Below, in pieces: positions 16,863 through 24,956 of a DNA stretch of 44,843 nt; the stretch's first letter is position 1; each line of letters starts with the position of its first letter. Source of the DNA: UBA7803 sp041686955. Its GTDB lineage: Bacteria; Pseudomonadota; Gammaproteobacteria; Pseudomonadales; Azotimanducaceae. The translations under genes were made by a program, and so were the position numbers. The notes beneath the pieces are model-generated. The model was given only the letters and a program-made list of their open reading frames with translations, did not search any database and had not been told where the DNA came from. The DNA is taken from NCBI GenBank assembly GCA_041686955.1, contig JAWLCV010000032.1, forward strand, positions 1 to 44,843, in the 5' to 3' direction.

Positions 16863-18515
16863 ATGCGCTGGCTGCTGGTCGCGGCGGTGGCGGTGACCGC
16901 CGGAATCGCCGGATATCTCCATCGGCTCGAGCTCCTGCTGTGGGCAGCGCCGAAAATCGCCGAGCTTCGCGATCCCGTGGCGCCCAACCGGGAGGCGGCC
17001 TGGGACGAGGGGCCGGCGCAGGCGTCGCTGGCGCCGGCGCAGAGGCCGCCCAACATCGTTCTCATCGTCGCCGACGACATGGGCTTCAACGACGTGTCCT
17101 ACTTCAACGGCGGGGCCGGGGACGGCAGCCTGATGACCCCCAGCATCGACGCCATCGCTGAGGATGGCGTGGTGTTCGCCAACGGCTACGCGGCCAACGC
17201 GGTCTGTGCACCCTCACGCGCCGCCATCATGACCGGCCGGTACTCCACCCGTTTCGGGTTCGAGTTCACGCCGTTCTTCAAGATCGGCGCCACCATCATG
17301 GAATGGATGCACCGCGACGACCCGTCGCCGCTGGCGCCCGTCATCCATCACGCGCGGCTCGATGCGCTGCCGGACATGGAGTACCTGGGCATGCCGGCCG
17401 ACGAGGTCACCCTGGGCGAGGTGCTGCAGGAGGCCGGCTACTACACCGCGCACATCGGTAAGTGGCATCTCGGTTCCGTGGGCGGCATGCGCCCGGAGGA
17501 TCAGGGTTTCCACAACAGTCTGTACATGGCCGGGATGTCCTATCTTCCCGAAGATTCCCCGGACGTGGTGAACGCCCGGCTGCCCTTCGACCCCATCGAC
17601 CGGATGGTCTGGGCGTCGACCCGCTACGCGGCGCAGTTCGACGGCGGTCACAGCTTCGAGCCCCGCGGCTACCTCACCGATTACTACACCGAGGAGGCGA
17701 TCCGGGTCATCGAGCGCAACCGCAACCGGCCGTTCCTGCTGTACCTGGCTCACTGGGGCATCCACAACCCGCTGCAGGCCAAGCGGGAGGACTACGAGGC
17801 GCTCGCGCACATCGCCGATCATCGCCTGCGGGTGTACTCGGCGATGATAACGGCGCTGGACCGGGGGGTGGGCCGGGTGCTCGATGCCCTGGATCGACTT
17901 GGGCTGGCGGAGAACACCCTGGTGATCTTCACCAGCGACAACGGCGGCGCAGGCTATCTCGGCCTGCCTCACATCAATCGGCCGTACCGCGGCTGGAAGC
18001 TCACGCACTTCGAAGGCGGCACCCACGTGCCTTTCTTCGCCCGATGGCCGGCGCGGATCGCGCCCGGCTCCCGGGTCGAGGCGCCGGTGAGCCACGTCGA
18101 TCTCCTTCCCACCATCGTTGCCGCGGCCGGTGCGCGTGTGCCGGACGATCGTCGCATCGACGGCGTCGACCTGCTGCCGTACGTGCGGGGCGAGGCGGAC
18201 GGAGCGCCCCACGAGACCCTGTTCTGGCGTCAGGGCTATCAGCAGGCGGTGCTGCACCGGGGCTGGAAGCTCATCACCTCCGAGCGCCCGGCCCGGGACT
18301 GGCTGTTCCATCTCAGCGAGGATCCCACCGAGCAGCACGATCTGGTTGCCGCGCATCCGCAGCGGCTGGCCGTTCTGAAGGCGCTGCTCGCCCGGCACAA
18401 TGCGGAGCAGGCCGAGCCGTTGTGGCCGAGTGTGGTGGAGGGACCGGTGCTGATCGACAAGACCGGCGCCGAGCCGTACCAGAGCGGCGACGAGTACGCC
18501 TACTGGCCCAACTGA
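16863..18515 (+). CDS. Membrane-anchored formylglycine sulfatase (arylsulfatase family)
   Basis: 550 residues from ATG 16863; a GTG at 16854 would add three residues and has GGAAGG upstream, so the start is uncertain. Residues 1-28 form a hydrophobic N-terminal anchor. PPNIVLIVADDMGFNDVSYF supplies the metal-binding Asp pair. VCAPSRAAIMTGR contains the C-x-P-S-R motif whose Cys (C115) is oxidised to formylglycine. HIGKWHLG and FTSDNGGAG are the other family blocks (Lys/His site and second metal Asp/Asn). Length is normal. No formylglycine-generating enzyme is in the window, so it must be encoded elsewhere. It heads an operon with a GST-like gene 29 bp downstream. The substrate sulfate ester cannot be read from sequence. 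Confidence 0.9.
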   Translation: MRWLLVAAVAVTAGIAGYLHRLELLLWAAPKIAELRDPVAPNREAAWDEGPAQASLAPAQRPPNIVLIVADDMGFNDVSYFNGGAGDGSLMTPSIDAIAEDGVVFANGYAANAVCAPSRAAIMTGRYSTRFGFEFTPFFKIGATIMEWMHRDDPSPLAPVIHHARLDALPDMEYLGMPADEVTLGEVLQEAGYYTAHIGKWHLGSVGGMRPEDQGFHNSLYMAGMSYLPEDSPDVVNARLPFDPIDRMVWASTRYAAQFDGGHSFEPRGYLTDYYTEEAIRVIERNRNRPFLLYLAHWGIHNPLQAKREDYEALAHIADHRLRVYSAMITALDRGVGRVLDALDRLGLAENTLVIFTSDNGGAGYLGLPHINRPYRGWKLTHFEGGTHVPFFARWPARIAPGSRVEAPVSHVDLLPTIVAAAGARVPDDRRIDGVDLLPYVRGEADGAPHETLFWRQGYQQAVLHRGWKLITSERPARDWLFHLSEDPTEQHDLVAAHPQRLAVLKALLARHNAEQAEPLWPSVVEGPVLIDKTGAEPYQSGDEYAYWPN

Positions 18516-18544
18516 ACCCGGCTGCGGCCGGAAGGAGGCTGATC

Positions 18545-19582
18545 GTGACCATTCCTCTGCCGTTGCGGCTCATGGGCGCCCCCGGATCGCCCTACACCCG
18601 CAAGATGCTGGCCCTGCTGCGCTACAGGCGGTTGAGCTACCAGCTGCTGATCGGCGATCAGAGCGCAGGCCTGGGCATGCCGCGACCGAAGGTGGCGCTG
18701 CTGCCCACGTTCTACCTGCCGAACGCCTCCGGCGAACTCGAGGCGGTGGTGGACTCCACGCCGTTGATCCGCCGCTTCGAGGCGGCCTTCGACGGCCGGT
18801 CGGTGATTCCGCCCGACCCGGTCGTCGGATTTCTCAACGATCTGCTCGAGGACTACGCCGACGAGTGGCTCACCAAGCCCATGTTCCATTACCGCTGGCG
18901 CTACGCTGCGGACATCGAGCAGGCCGCCACGATCCTGCCGATGTGGCGGGACGTCTCGGCGTCGCCGGAGGCGCTGGGCCGGCGCAAGACGTACATCGCC
19001 GAGCGGCAGATCGCGCGGCTCTACGTGGTGGGCTCCGACGATACGACGGCCCCCGTCATCGAAGCCAGTTATCGGCGCTTTCTCGCCATCTTCGACTCGC
19101 TGCTGCAGCGGCATTCGTTCCTGTTCGGCAGCCGGCCGAGCGCGGCCGACTTCGGCCTGTATGGTCAACTGACACAGCTCGCCCGCTTCGATCCCACGCC
19201 GTCGGCAATCTGCCTGCGCGAGGCCCCCCGGGTCTATGCCTGGACGGATCTGGTGGACGACCTTTCGGGTGCCGAGGTGACCGAGGACGCCTGGATGACC
19301 CGCAGCGCCGCAGCCGCATCCCTGCGGGAACTGCTCTGCGAGGTGGGGCGGGTCTACGCACCCGCGACGCTGGCGAACGCGCGCGCCCACGCAGCCGGCG
19401 AGAAGACGTTCGAGACCACCATCGACGGCCGGTCGTGGGTTCAGCCGACGTTTCCGTACCAGGCCAAATGCCTGGCGTGGCTGCGCGAGGCGTTCGCGGC
19501 GTTGGGCGACGGCGACGCCCGGGCGCTGCGGAGCCACCTCGACGGCACCGGCTGCGAGGGCCTGCTCGAGGCCCCAAGGTGA
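18545..19582 (+). CDS. Glutathione S-transferase-like protein
   Basis: 345 residues from a GTG start with a strong GGAAGGAGG 6 nt upstream. The N-terminus (LRLMGAPGSPYTRKMLALLRYRRLSYQLL) resembles the thioredoxin-like GST domain, with SPYTRK in the position of the glutathione-activating motif. The region SRPSAADFGLYGQLTQLARFDP is the characteristic helical GST C-terminal domain with its N-capping 'S.aDf' motif. At 345 residues it is longer than the usual 200-230, with a C-terminal extension of about 100 residues and a long insertion between the domains. It lies in the sulfatase operon and overlaps the next gene by 4 bp. Its substrate is unknown. Confidence 0.7.
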   Translation: MTIPLPLRLMGAPGSPYTRKMLALLRYRRLSYQLLIGDQSAGLGMPRPKVALLPTFYLPNASGELEAVVDSTPLIRRFEAAFDGRSVIPPDPVVGFLNDLLEDYADEWLTKPMFHYRWRYAADIEQAATILPMWRDVSASPEALGRRKTYIAERQIARLYVVGSDDTTAPVIEASYRRFLAIFDSLLQRHSFLFGSRPSAADFGLYGQLTQLARFDPTPSAICLREAPRVYAWTDLVDDLSGAEVTEDAWMTRSAAAASLRELLCEVGRVYAPATLANARAHAAGEKTFETTIDGRSWVQPTFPYQAKCLAWLREAFAALGDGDARALRSHLDGTGCEGLLEAPR

Positions 19583-20211
19583 ACGGGCGTGGGCGCAAGG
19601 TGCTGTGGCTGGCGCCGGCGGCGTTCTACGTGCTGTTCTGGTTGTGGTACACGCCGCTGGGCGGTCCGTTGACCGCCGCCGAGATCGAGCGCTTCACCGT
19701 GGCCATGGAGGCCGCCGGTAGCACGCCCGAGCGCCTCGCCCGGTTCCGCCGGTTCTTCGAGGAGGATGACGGCGGGGAGTTCGTGATGGTCAATGTGCTC
19801 GAGACGGCGAAGAACCCGCCGACGCTGCCGGCCACCGGGCCGGATGCCACCGCCGAGGCGCTGATGGGACACTACATGGCCCACATGTTCCCGGCCTTGC
19901 TGTCGCGAGCGGGTCATCCCGTCTTCCTCGGCGCAGCGTTGTTCGACAGCCTCGACGTGGCCGGCATCGAAGGGGCGGACGCGTGGAGTCGCGCGGCCCT
20001 GATGCGTTATCGGAGTCGCCGCGATCTGCTCGAGATCGTGCTCGATCCGGCGACCGGCGAACGCCACGCGTACAAGCTGGCGGCGCTGGACAAAACCATC
20101 GCCGTGCCCGTGAGGCCCCAGCTCTCGCTCGGCGACCTGCGGTTGGTGCTGGGGCTCGCGCTGCTGGCCGGAATCGGTCTCGCCGACGCGTTGATGCGAC
20201 GAGCGGCGTAG
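19579..20211 (+). CDS. Conserved-looking membrane protein of unknown function
   Basis: 210 residues starting at a GTG that overlaps the preceding TGA (GTGA), so it is translationally coupled to the GST-like gene. A hydrophobic segment near residues 8-25 (LWLAPAAFYVLFWLWYTPLGG) and another near the C-terminus (LVLGLALLAGIGLADAL) flank a soluble part. That part includes GGEFVMVNVLETAKNPP and RYRSRRDLLEIVLDP, loosely like dimeric alpha/beta-barrel (DUF1330-type) proteins. I do not recognise the family with confidence. It is the third gene of the sulfatase-GST operon and may work with them at the inner membrane. Confidence 0.6.
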   Translation: MNGRGRKVLWLAPAAFYVLFWLWYTPLGGPLTAAEIERFTVAMEAAGSTPERLARFRRFFEEDDGGEFVMVNVLETAKNPPTLPATGPDATAEALMGHYMAHMFPALLSRAGHPVFLGAALFDSLDVAGIEGADAWSRAALMRYRSRRDLLEIVLDPATGERHAYKLAALDKTIAVPVRPQLSLGDLRLVLGLALLAGIGLADALMRRAA

Positions 20212-20246
20212 CGCCCCGGGTCCGGCCGGTTGCGGCGCAGCCGCGG

Positions 20247-21326
20247 TCAGACGCTCGCGCTCCGGAGCGCGGGCATGACCTCGGCGGCGAACAGAGCGAT
20301 CGTGTCGAACGTCGCGGCGCGGGGCAGCCCGCCCAGATCGAAGTAGCCGATGAAGCGATCGAAGCCCCCCATGGCCCGGTACCCTTCGAGGATCCACCCG
20401 GTGACCTCCGCTGGGCTGCCGCAGAGGGCGGGGAACGAGTCGTAGCGCAGCTCGCTGGAGCCCCGCTGGGCTTTCGCGATGGCGATGGCCTGGCGCACCC
20501 CGGCGGTAGCGACGCGGGTCGCTACCAGATCTTGGGAGAACTTCAGATACGATTCGAAGTACGGCCGCCAGAATGTCCGCGCTTCTTCGCCGTCCGGCTG
20601 CACGTGGAGCCGGGCGATGGCGGCCACGCTCATCCCGGCCGGGTCGTGCCCCGCCTCCTGATAGGCCTCGCGGTAGATGCGCGCGAGCTTGCCGGCGAGC
20701 TCCATGGGGCCGGCGATGGTCATGCACATCAGCTTGTGGCCGCAGAGCCCCGCGTGGCGGGCCGAGGCTTCGTTGCTGGCGACGGCGCGGTTGATGGGGA
20801 TGGCCCGGCCCGAGAAGGTGCGCGGCTGCAGCTCCACGTCTTCGATGGGGCTGCGGAAGTTGCCGTGCCAGTTGATCTGCCGCTCGTTCCAGAGCCGCTC
20901 GATCAGCTCCAGGTTCTCGGCGGAGCGTTCGTTGCTGGTCGATACGTCCTGGCCGAACAGGCGGAAGGTGTGCTCCGTGATGCCGCTGCCGAAGCCGATC
21001 TCCGCCCGGCCGCGGCTCAACAGGTCCAGGGTGGCGAAATCTTCGGCGAGGCGAACGGGATCGTTGTTCGGCAGCAGCGATATGCCGGTGCCGAGGCGAA
21101 TGCGTTCGGTGCGGGTAGCGACGGCAGCGAGCACCATCTGCGGGCACGACAGGATGTAGTCGCTGGCGTGGTGCTCGCCGAGCCAGAAGCCGTCGAAACC
21201 CGCGCGCTCGGCGTACACCCCCATGTCGGCCCAGAGCAGGTGCCGATCCGACTGGCTGTCGTTGTAGCGTCCTGTGTGCGGGTCGGGCAGGTGGTCGCCG
21301 AGCGAAAGCAGATCGAACTTCATCAT
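20247..21326 (-). CDS. Luciferase-like (LLM) flavin-dependent monooxygenase
   Basis: 359 residues from the first of two consecutive ATGs; GAGGAG is better spaced for the second, at 21323. Motifs of the bacterial luciferase-like TIM barrel are clear: AERAGFDGFWLGEHH, VAAVATRTERIRLGTGISLLPNNDPVRLAEDFATLD, and GRAEIGFGSG. The GEHH and LLP..DP signatures favour the LuxA/FMN-type branch rather than the F420 branch. It lies 71 bp downstream of the TonB receptor gene on the same strand and is probably co-transcribed, which suggests that the monooxygenase acts on a compound brought in by that receptor. The substrate is unknown. Confidence 0.85.
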   Translation of the reverse strand: MMKFDLLSLGDHLPDPHTGRYNDSQSDRHLLWADMGVYAERAGFDGFWLGEHHASDYILSCPQMVLAAVATRTERIRLGTGISLLPNNDPVRLAEDFATLDLLSRGRAEIGFGSGITEHTFRLFGQDVSTSNERSAENLELIERLWNERQINWHGNFRSPIEDVELQPRTFSGRAIPINRAVASNEASARHAGLCGHKLMCMTIAGPMELAGKLARIYREAYQEAGHDPAGMSVAAIARLHVQPDGEEARTFWRPYFESYLKFSQDLVATRVATAGVRQAIAIAKAQRGSSELRYDSFPALCGSPAEVTGWILEGYRAMGGFDRFIGYFDLGGLPRAATFDTIALFAAEVMPALRSASV

Positions 21327-21397
21327 GATCTCCTCAAAGGCATCGCCACGGCGCTGCGGAAGAGACCGCTCCGCCGTGACGTGCCGTGTCTAGTGCA

Positions 21398-23701
21398 TCA
21401 GTACTGGTAGCCGAGGCTCAGCCCGTAGGTGCGCGGCTGGCCGTAGAACTTCTGGTTGAACAAGGTGGCCGTGGGGACGAATCCGTTGACGTAGTCCTTG
21501 TCCGTGCAGTTCTTGCACCACGCCTGGACGCGCCACTTCTGGTCCAGGCTGCGCCAGCCGAGGCTGGCATCCATCAGCCAGAAGTCGCCGGTCCGCGCCT
21601 TCGCGGGGTTGTTCACGCCGCCCACGTAGTAGTGGCTCTCGTACTCGCCGCTGGCGCGTGCGAACACGCTGCCGAAATCGGTGTAGAACTCGTACTCCGC
21701 CGCCAGGTAGGCCTGCCACTCGGGTGCCCGGGACAACTCGTAGTCCGTGTTGTCGGTCTCGATGATGTAGGTGCCGTTCCCGAGATCCAGAACCTCGCCG
21801 CACTCCGAGACCGGGTTGGTGGCAGCCACGGGACCTGCAATGCTGGCGCAGAACTCGTCGTACTCGGCATCGAGGTATCCGAGCGAGGCCTGCAGGGTCA
21901 GTCCGTCCAGCACGGCGGCGATCGCTTCCAGCTCCAGCCCCTGGTTCGTGGACTCGCCGATGTTGTCGATGGCGGTTTCCTGGGTCGTGCCCGCCGACGG
22001 AATGAACACCGCGAACTGCAGGTTCTCGTATTTGGTGCGGAACGCGGTTGCGTTCACCCGAAGGCGGCCGTCGAGCCACTCGGATTTCATGCCGATCTCG
22101 TAGGACTCGGCTTCCTCGTCCTCGGTGGGGCCGAAGGCGAACTCCGAGCTCGCGCGCGAGCCGAACTCGCCGGCCTTGAACCCTTGAGCGAAGGTGAGAT
22201 ACCCCATGAGGTTGTCGTTCCAGTGGTGGTCCAGCCCGAGCTTGAACGACGTGTTGTCGCTGTCGAGGTCACCGATCAGGGTTCGCGGGATGCGCGCCAT
22301 CTGACCAATGGACGGCACCGTGTCCGCCGGGTTCTGCAGGTCGAGTCCAGGCACCGGAACGAAGGGATTGCGCTCGAAGTCCTTGTTCTCCCGCGTGTGG
22401 CGAACGCCTAACGTCAGATTCAGGTCCTCGTTGAGGGCGTAGATGGCCTGGCCGAAGGCCGCGCGGCTGTCGTTGGTCTGGGTGGTGTAGTCCGCGTAGG
22501 TCAGGCGGGGGGCGACCATGGGATCGAGGTAATAGGCCTGAACGAGCTCATGCTCCTGCTCGAAGTAGTACAGACCGAACACCAGGTCCAGGTTGCGCCG
22601 CCAGTCGTCGCTCCCGGCGAAGTTCGAGTGCAGGCGCAGCTCCTGACTGAACTGGTCGTGCACCTGATCCCGGAAGGTGGAGAACATGGCCACCTCGCTG
22701 TTGTCGAAGTCGTTGGCGACCCAGTCGTCGGTGGACTGATAGCCGGTGATGGAGGTGAGCGTCCAGGAGTAGCTCACGTCCCAGTCGACGATGGCCGTGG
22801 CGCTCCATTGATCGGTGTCGTGAAATGTCGGGGTGTCGCGGCCCACGGTGTGGGTGCCGTCGTCCGGCTCGGTGAAGAACAGTCCCAGCAGTTGGTTGGG
22901 ATCGCTGTCGCCCACGCCGCCGGGCGCCTCGTTGCGCGCCTCGACCCAGTGGGTGATCACCGTGGCGGTGACGGTATCGGTCGGCGTCCAGACGAGGGTG
23001 CCCCGTACGGCGTCCGTGTTCTGGCCGTCCAGGTCCTTGCCGTCCACGCGGTTCTCGTTGTGCCCGTCATAGTTCTGCATGAGCACGGACAGCCGTCCGG
23101 ACAACCGATCGGCCACGATGGGGGCCTGGATGGCGCCGCGGAAGTCCGCGCGCCCGTAATTCCCGGCGGTGATCTCGGCCTTGTAATCGAAGGTGCCGTC
23201 GGGGCGGATGGTGTTGACGTTGATGCCTCCGGCCAGCGAGTTCTTTCCGAAGGTCGTTCCCTGGGGGCCGCGCAGCACTTCGATCCGTTCCACGTCGAAC
23301 AGGTCGATCATGGATGCCACCGGGCGGGAGAGGAAGACGCCGTTCACCGAGACGCCCGCGCGCGTCTCGGTGGTGGACTCGATGTCCTGGGTGCCCATAC
23401 CGCGGATGCTTATGGCCGCGGAGTTCGGGAACTGATTCACCTGCTGAATGCGCACGTTCGGCGACGCCGGACCGACGGCCCGGAGATCCAGGGCGACGAT
23501 GCTTTCCAGGCTGGACTCGTTGAAGGCGGTCACGGCGACGGGCGAGTCCTGCAGGCTCTCGGCCCGGTAGCGCGCGGTGACGACGATCTCCTCGATGGGT
23601 CCGGCGGATGCTTCGGTGGATTGAGCGGTCGCGCCCGCGCTGCCGAGGCTCGCGTACAACATGGTGAGGCACAGCGCGTGCCCTTTTGGTACTTCGGTCA
23701 T
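21398..23701 (-). CDS. TonB-dependent outer-membrane receptor
   Basis: 767 residues from ATG 23701 (GGGGAG about 6 nt upstream); a longer frame to 23833 runs through the operator array and is rejected. A signal peptide precedes IEEIVVTARYRAESLQDSPVAVTAF, the TonB-box and plug start typical of this receptor group. The plug contains IRGMGTQDIESTTETRAGV and VEVLRGPQGT-type sequence (IEVLRGPQGTTFGKNSLAGG). The C-terminal barrel ends with SLGYQY, an aromatic-ended strand. No iron-box or heme motif is obvious, and this subgroup often imports organic substrates. It is transcribed toward a luciferase-like monooxygenase and is divergent from the VOC-MarR operon, so MarR control is likely. Confidence 0.9.
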   Translation of the reverse strand: MTEVPKGHALCLTMLYASLGSAGATAQSTEASAGPIEEIVVTARYRAESLQDSPVAVTAFNESSLESIVALDLRAVGPASPNVRIQQVNQFPNSAAISIRGMGTQDIESTTETRAGVSVNGVFLSRPVASMIDLFDVERIEVLRGPQGTTFGKNSLAGGINVNTIRPDGTFDYKAEITAGNYGRADFRGAIQAPIVADRLSGRLSVLMQNYDGHNENRVDGKDLDGQNTDAVRGTLVWTPTDTVTATVITHWVEARNEAPGGVGDSDPNQLLGLFFTEPDDGTHTVGRDTPTFHDTDQWSATAIVDWDVSYSWTLTSITGYQSTDDWVANDFDNSEVAMFSTFRDQVHDQFSQELRLHSNFAGSDDWRRNLDLVFGLYYFEQEHELVQAYYLDPMVAPRLTYADYTTQTNDSRAAFGQAIYALNEDLNLTLGVRHTRENKDFERNPFVPVPGLDLQNPADTVPSIGQMARIPRTLIGDLDSDNTSFKLGLDHHWNDNLMGYLTFAQGFKAGEFGSRASSEFAFGPTEDEEAESYEIGMKSEWLDGRLRVNATAFRTKYENLQFAVFIPSAGTTQETAIDNIGESTNQGLELEAIAAVLDGLTLQASLGYLDAEYDEFCASIAGPVAATNPVSECGEVLDLGNGTYIIETDNTDYELSRAPEWQAYLAAEYEFYTDFGSVFARASGEYESHYYVGGVNNPAKARTGDFWLMDASLGWRSLDQKWRVQAWCKNCTDKDYVNGFVPTATLFNQKFYGQPRTYGLSLGYQY

Positions 23702-23763
23702 CGATCTCCCCTGACTTCTGTGACTAGTGGTTGTCCAAACCGGTGATACCGGTGGTACCCTAT

Positions 23764-23802
23764 GGTCAACGCTATTGACCCTGAGGGTCAATAGCATTGA
23801 CC
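23764..23802. promoter_or_regulatory. Four-half-site palindromic operator array
   Basis: GGTCAA (23764-23769), TTGACC (23775-23780), GGTCAA (23786-23791) and TTGACC (23797-23802) alternate in orientation, each separated by exactly 5 bp, so the half-sites repeat every 11 bp. The whole is a 19-bp-arm inverted repeat around one central base with one mismatched position. It sits between the receptor gene (start 23701, minus) and the VOC gene (start 23833, plus), whose partner is a MarR regulator. The natural reading is a MarR operator controlling both directions. Confidence 0.7.
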
Positions 23803-23832
23803 GAGACGAAGCGCGGCGAAGGAGGGACGGCA

Positions 23833-24417
23833 ATGGCGGAGCAGAGCATCGAGTATCAGGGACTGCACCATCTGGCGCTGGTATCCAGCGACATGGAGCG
23901 GACGGTGGAGTTCTACACCAAGGTGCTGGGCATGAAGCTGAAGAAGGGGTTCGATCTGGACCACGGCTACGGCCAGCACTTCTTCTTCGACATGGGCGGC
24001 GGCAACGAGCTGGCGTTCTTCTGGTTTCGCGACGCCGCGGAGCGGCAGCCGGGGATCAGCGGGCCGGGCGCTCTGGTAGGCCGCCCGCCCGGCAACATCA
24101 CGTCGTCCCACGGCTCCATGAATCACGTGGCGTTCAGCATCGCCGCGGACAAGATCGACGGGTATCGAGAGCTGCTCGTCTCCCGCGGCGTGGACTGCAC
24201 GCCGGTGGTGAATCACGACGACGTGGTCACGGGCACCGATTCGCGTACCAGCGACGCGGTCACGGACAAGACCTGGCTGCGCTCCTTCTACTTCTTCGAT
24301 CCCGACGGGATCATGCTGGAGTTCTGCGCCACGGTGGGGCAGGGCGCGCCGAGCGTGGATCTGCCCGTGAATGCCCAGGGCATCAAGGCCGACGGCCAGC
24401 CCATCACGGGGGCCTGA
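23833..24417 (+). CDS. VOC-fold dioxygenase-like protein
   Basis: 194 residues from ATG 23833, with GGAGGG 6 nt upstream. Two beta-alpha-beta-beta-beta modules of the vicinal-oxygen-chelate fold are visible: LHHLALVSSDMERTVEFYTKVLG, and MNHVAFSI with YFFDPDGIMLEFCA. Candidate metal ligands H13, H98 and E163 form the usual 2-His-1-Glu triad, so a metal-dependent ring-cleaving dioxygenase or glyoxalase-type reaction is plausible. The protein is short for a two-domain extradiol enzyme, so it would act as a single-domain dimer. Its stop overlaps the MarR start by one base (TGATG). The substrate is unknown. Confidence 0.8.
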   Translation: MAEQSIEYQGLHHLALVSSDMERTVEFYTKVLGMKLKKGFDLDHGYGQHFFFDMGGGNELAFFWFRDAAERQPGISGPGALVGRPPGNITSSHGSMNHVAFSIAADKIDGYRELLVSRGVDCTPVVNHDDVVTGTDSRTSDAVTDKTWLRSFYFFDPDGIMLEFCATVGQGAPSVDLPVNAQGIKADGQPITGA

Positions 24418-24896
24418 TGGCGACTCCGGAGCCGGCGGACCGGCGGCACGCAGCCGCGCCGGAGGAGCGGGAGCGCGTGCTGCTCGGCAAGCTCATTAGG
24501 GCGTTCTACTGGCTGGACGACGGCCTGCAGGCGCACATGCGCCGTGACGCCGGGTTCTCGCTGCCCCGGGCGCAGTCCATGATCATGGTGTCCTTGAGCG
24601 GCGGCGTGACCCGCCAGTCCGATCTGGCCGGGCGCCTGCGTGTCAGCAAGCAGGCGATCCAGCAGGCGTTGCGGCCCTTGGTGGACAAAGGCCTGGTGAG
24701 TATCGAACCGGATCCGGAGAACCGGCGCCAGCGTCTGGTTCGCGTGACGCCACAGGGCGAAGCCATGAGCGCGGTGGCGCGGGCCGGCCTCGAGGCGCTG
24801 GAGAGGGAGCTGGCTTCGCGGATCGGCGCGAAGCGCCTGCAGGCCCTGCACGACGCCCTGGATGCGGATTGGGGTTCGCCGCCGGACGACGACTGA
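24417..24896 (+). CDS. MarR-family transcriptional regulator
   Basis: 159 residues. The start overlaps the previous stop (TGATG). The winged helix is clear: VTRQSDLAGRLRVSKQAIQQALRPLVDKGLV is the HTH, and IEPDPENRRQRLVRVTPQG is the wing with the conserved D..D.R....LT.G pattern. A dimerisation helix flanks it. MarR proteins usually repress divergent genes and release DNA when they bind a phenolic or other small ligand. The half-site array at 23764-23802 is the likely target, so it probably controls its own operon and the TonB receptor. Confidence 0.88.
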   Translation: MATPEPADRRHAAAPEERERVLLGKLIRAFYWLDDGLQAHMRRDAGFSLPRAQSMIMVSLSGGVTRQSDLAGRLRVSKQAIQQALRPLVDKGLVSIEPDPENRRQRLVRVTPQGEAMSAVARAGLEALERELASRIGAKRLQALHDALDADWGSPPDDD

Positions 24897-24910
24897 CCCG
24901 GTGATCCAGC

Positions 24911-24936
24911 GGGCCGCGTCTCTTGATTCGCGGCCC
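24911..24936 (+). promoter_or_regulatory. GC-rich hairpin between MarR and MFS genes
   Basis: GGGCCGCG (24911-24918) and CGCGGCCC (24929-24936) form a perfect 8-bp stem with a 10-nt loop. No T-run follows, so it may be a weak or Rho-assisted terminator, or an RNA-stability element limiting read-through into the permease gene. Confidence 0.45.
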
Positions 24937-24956
24937 CCGGGCGCTTACAAAGCTCC

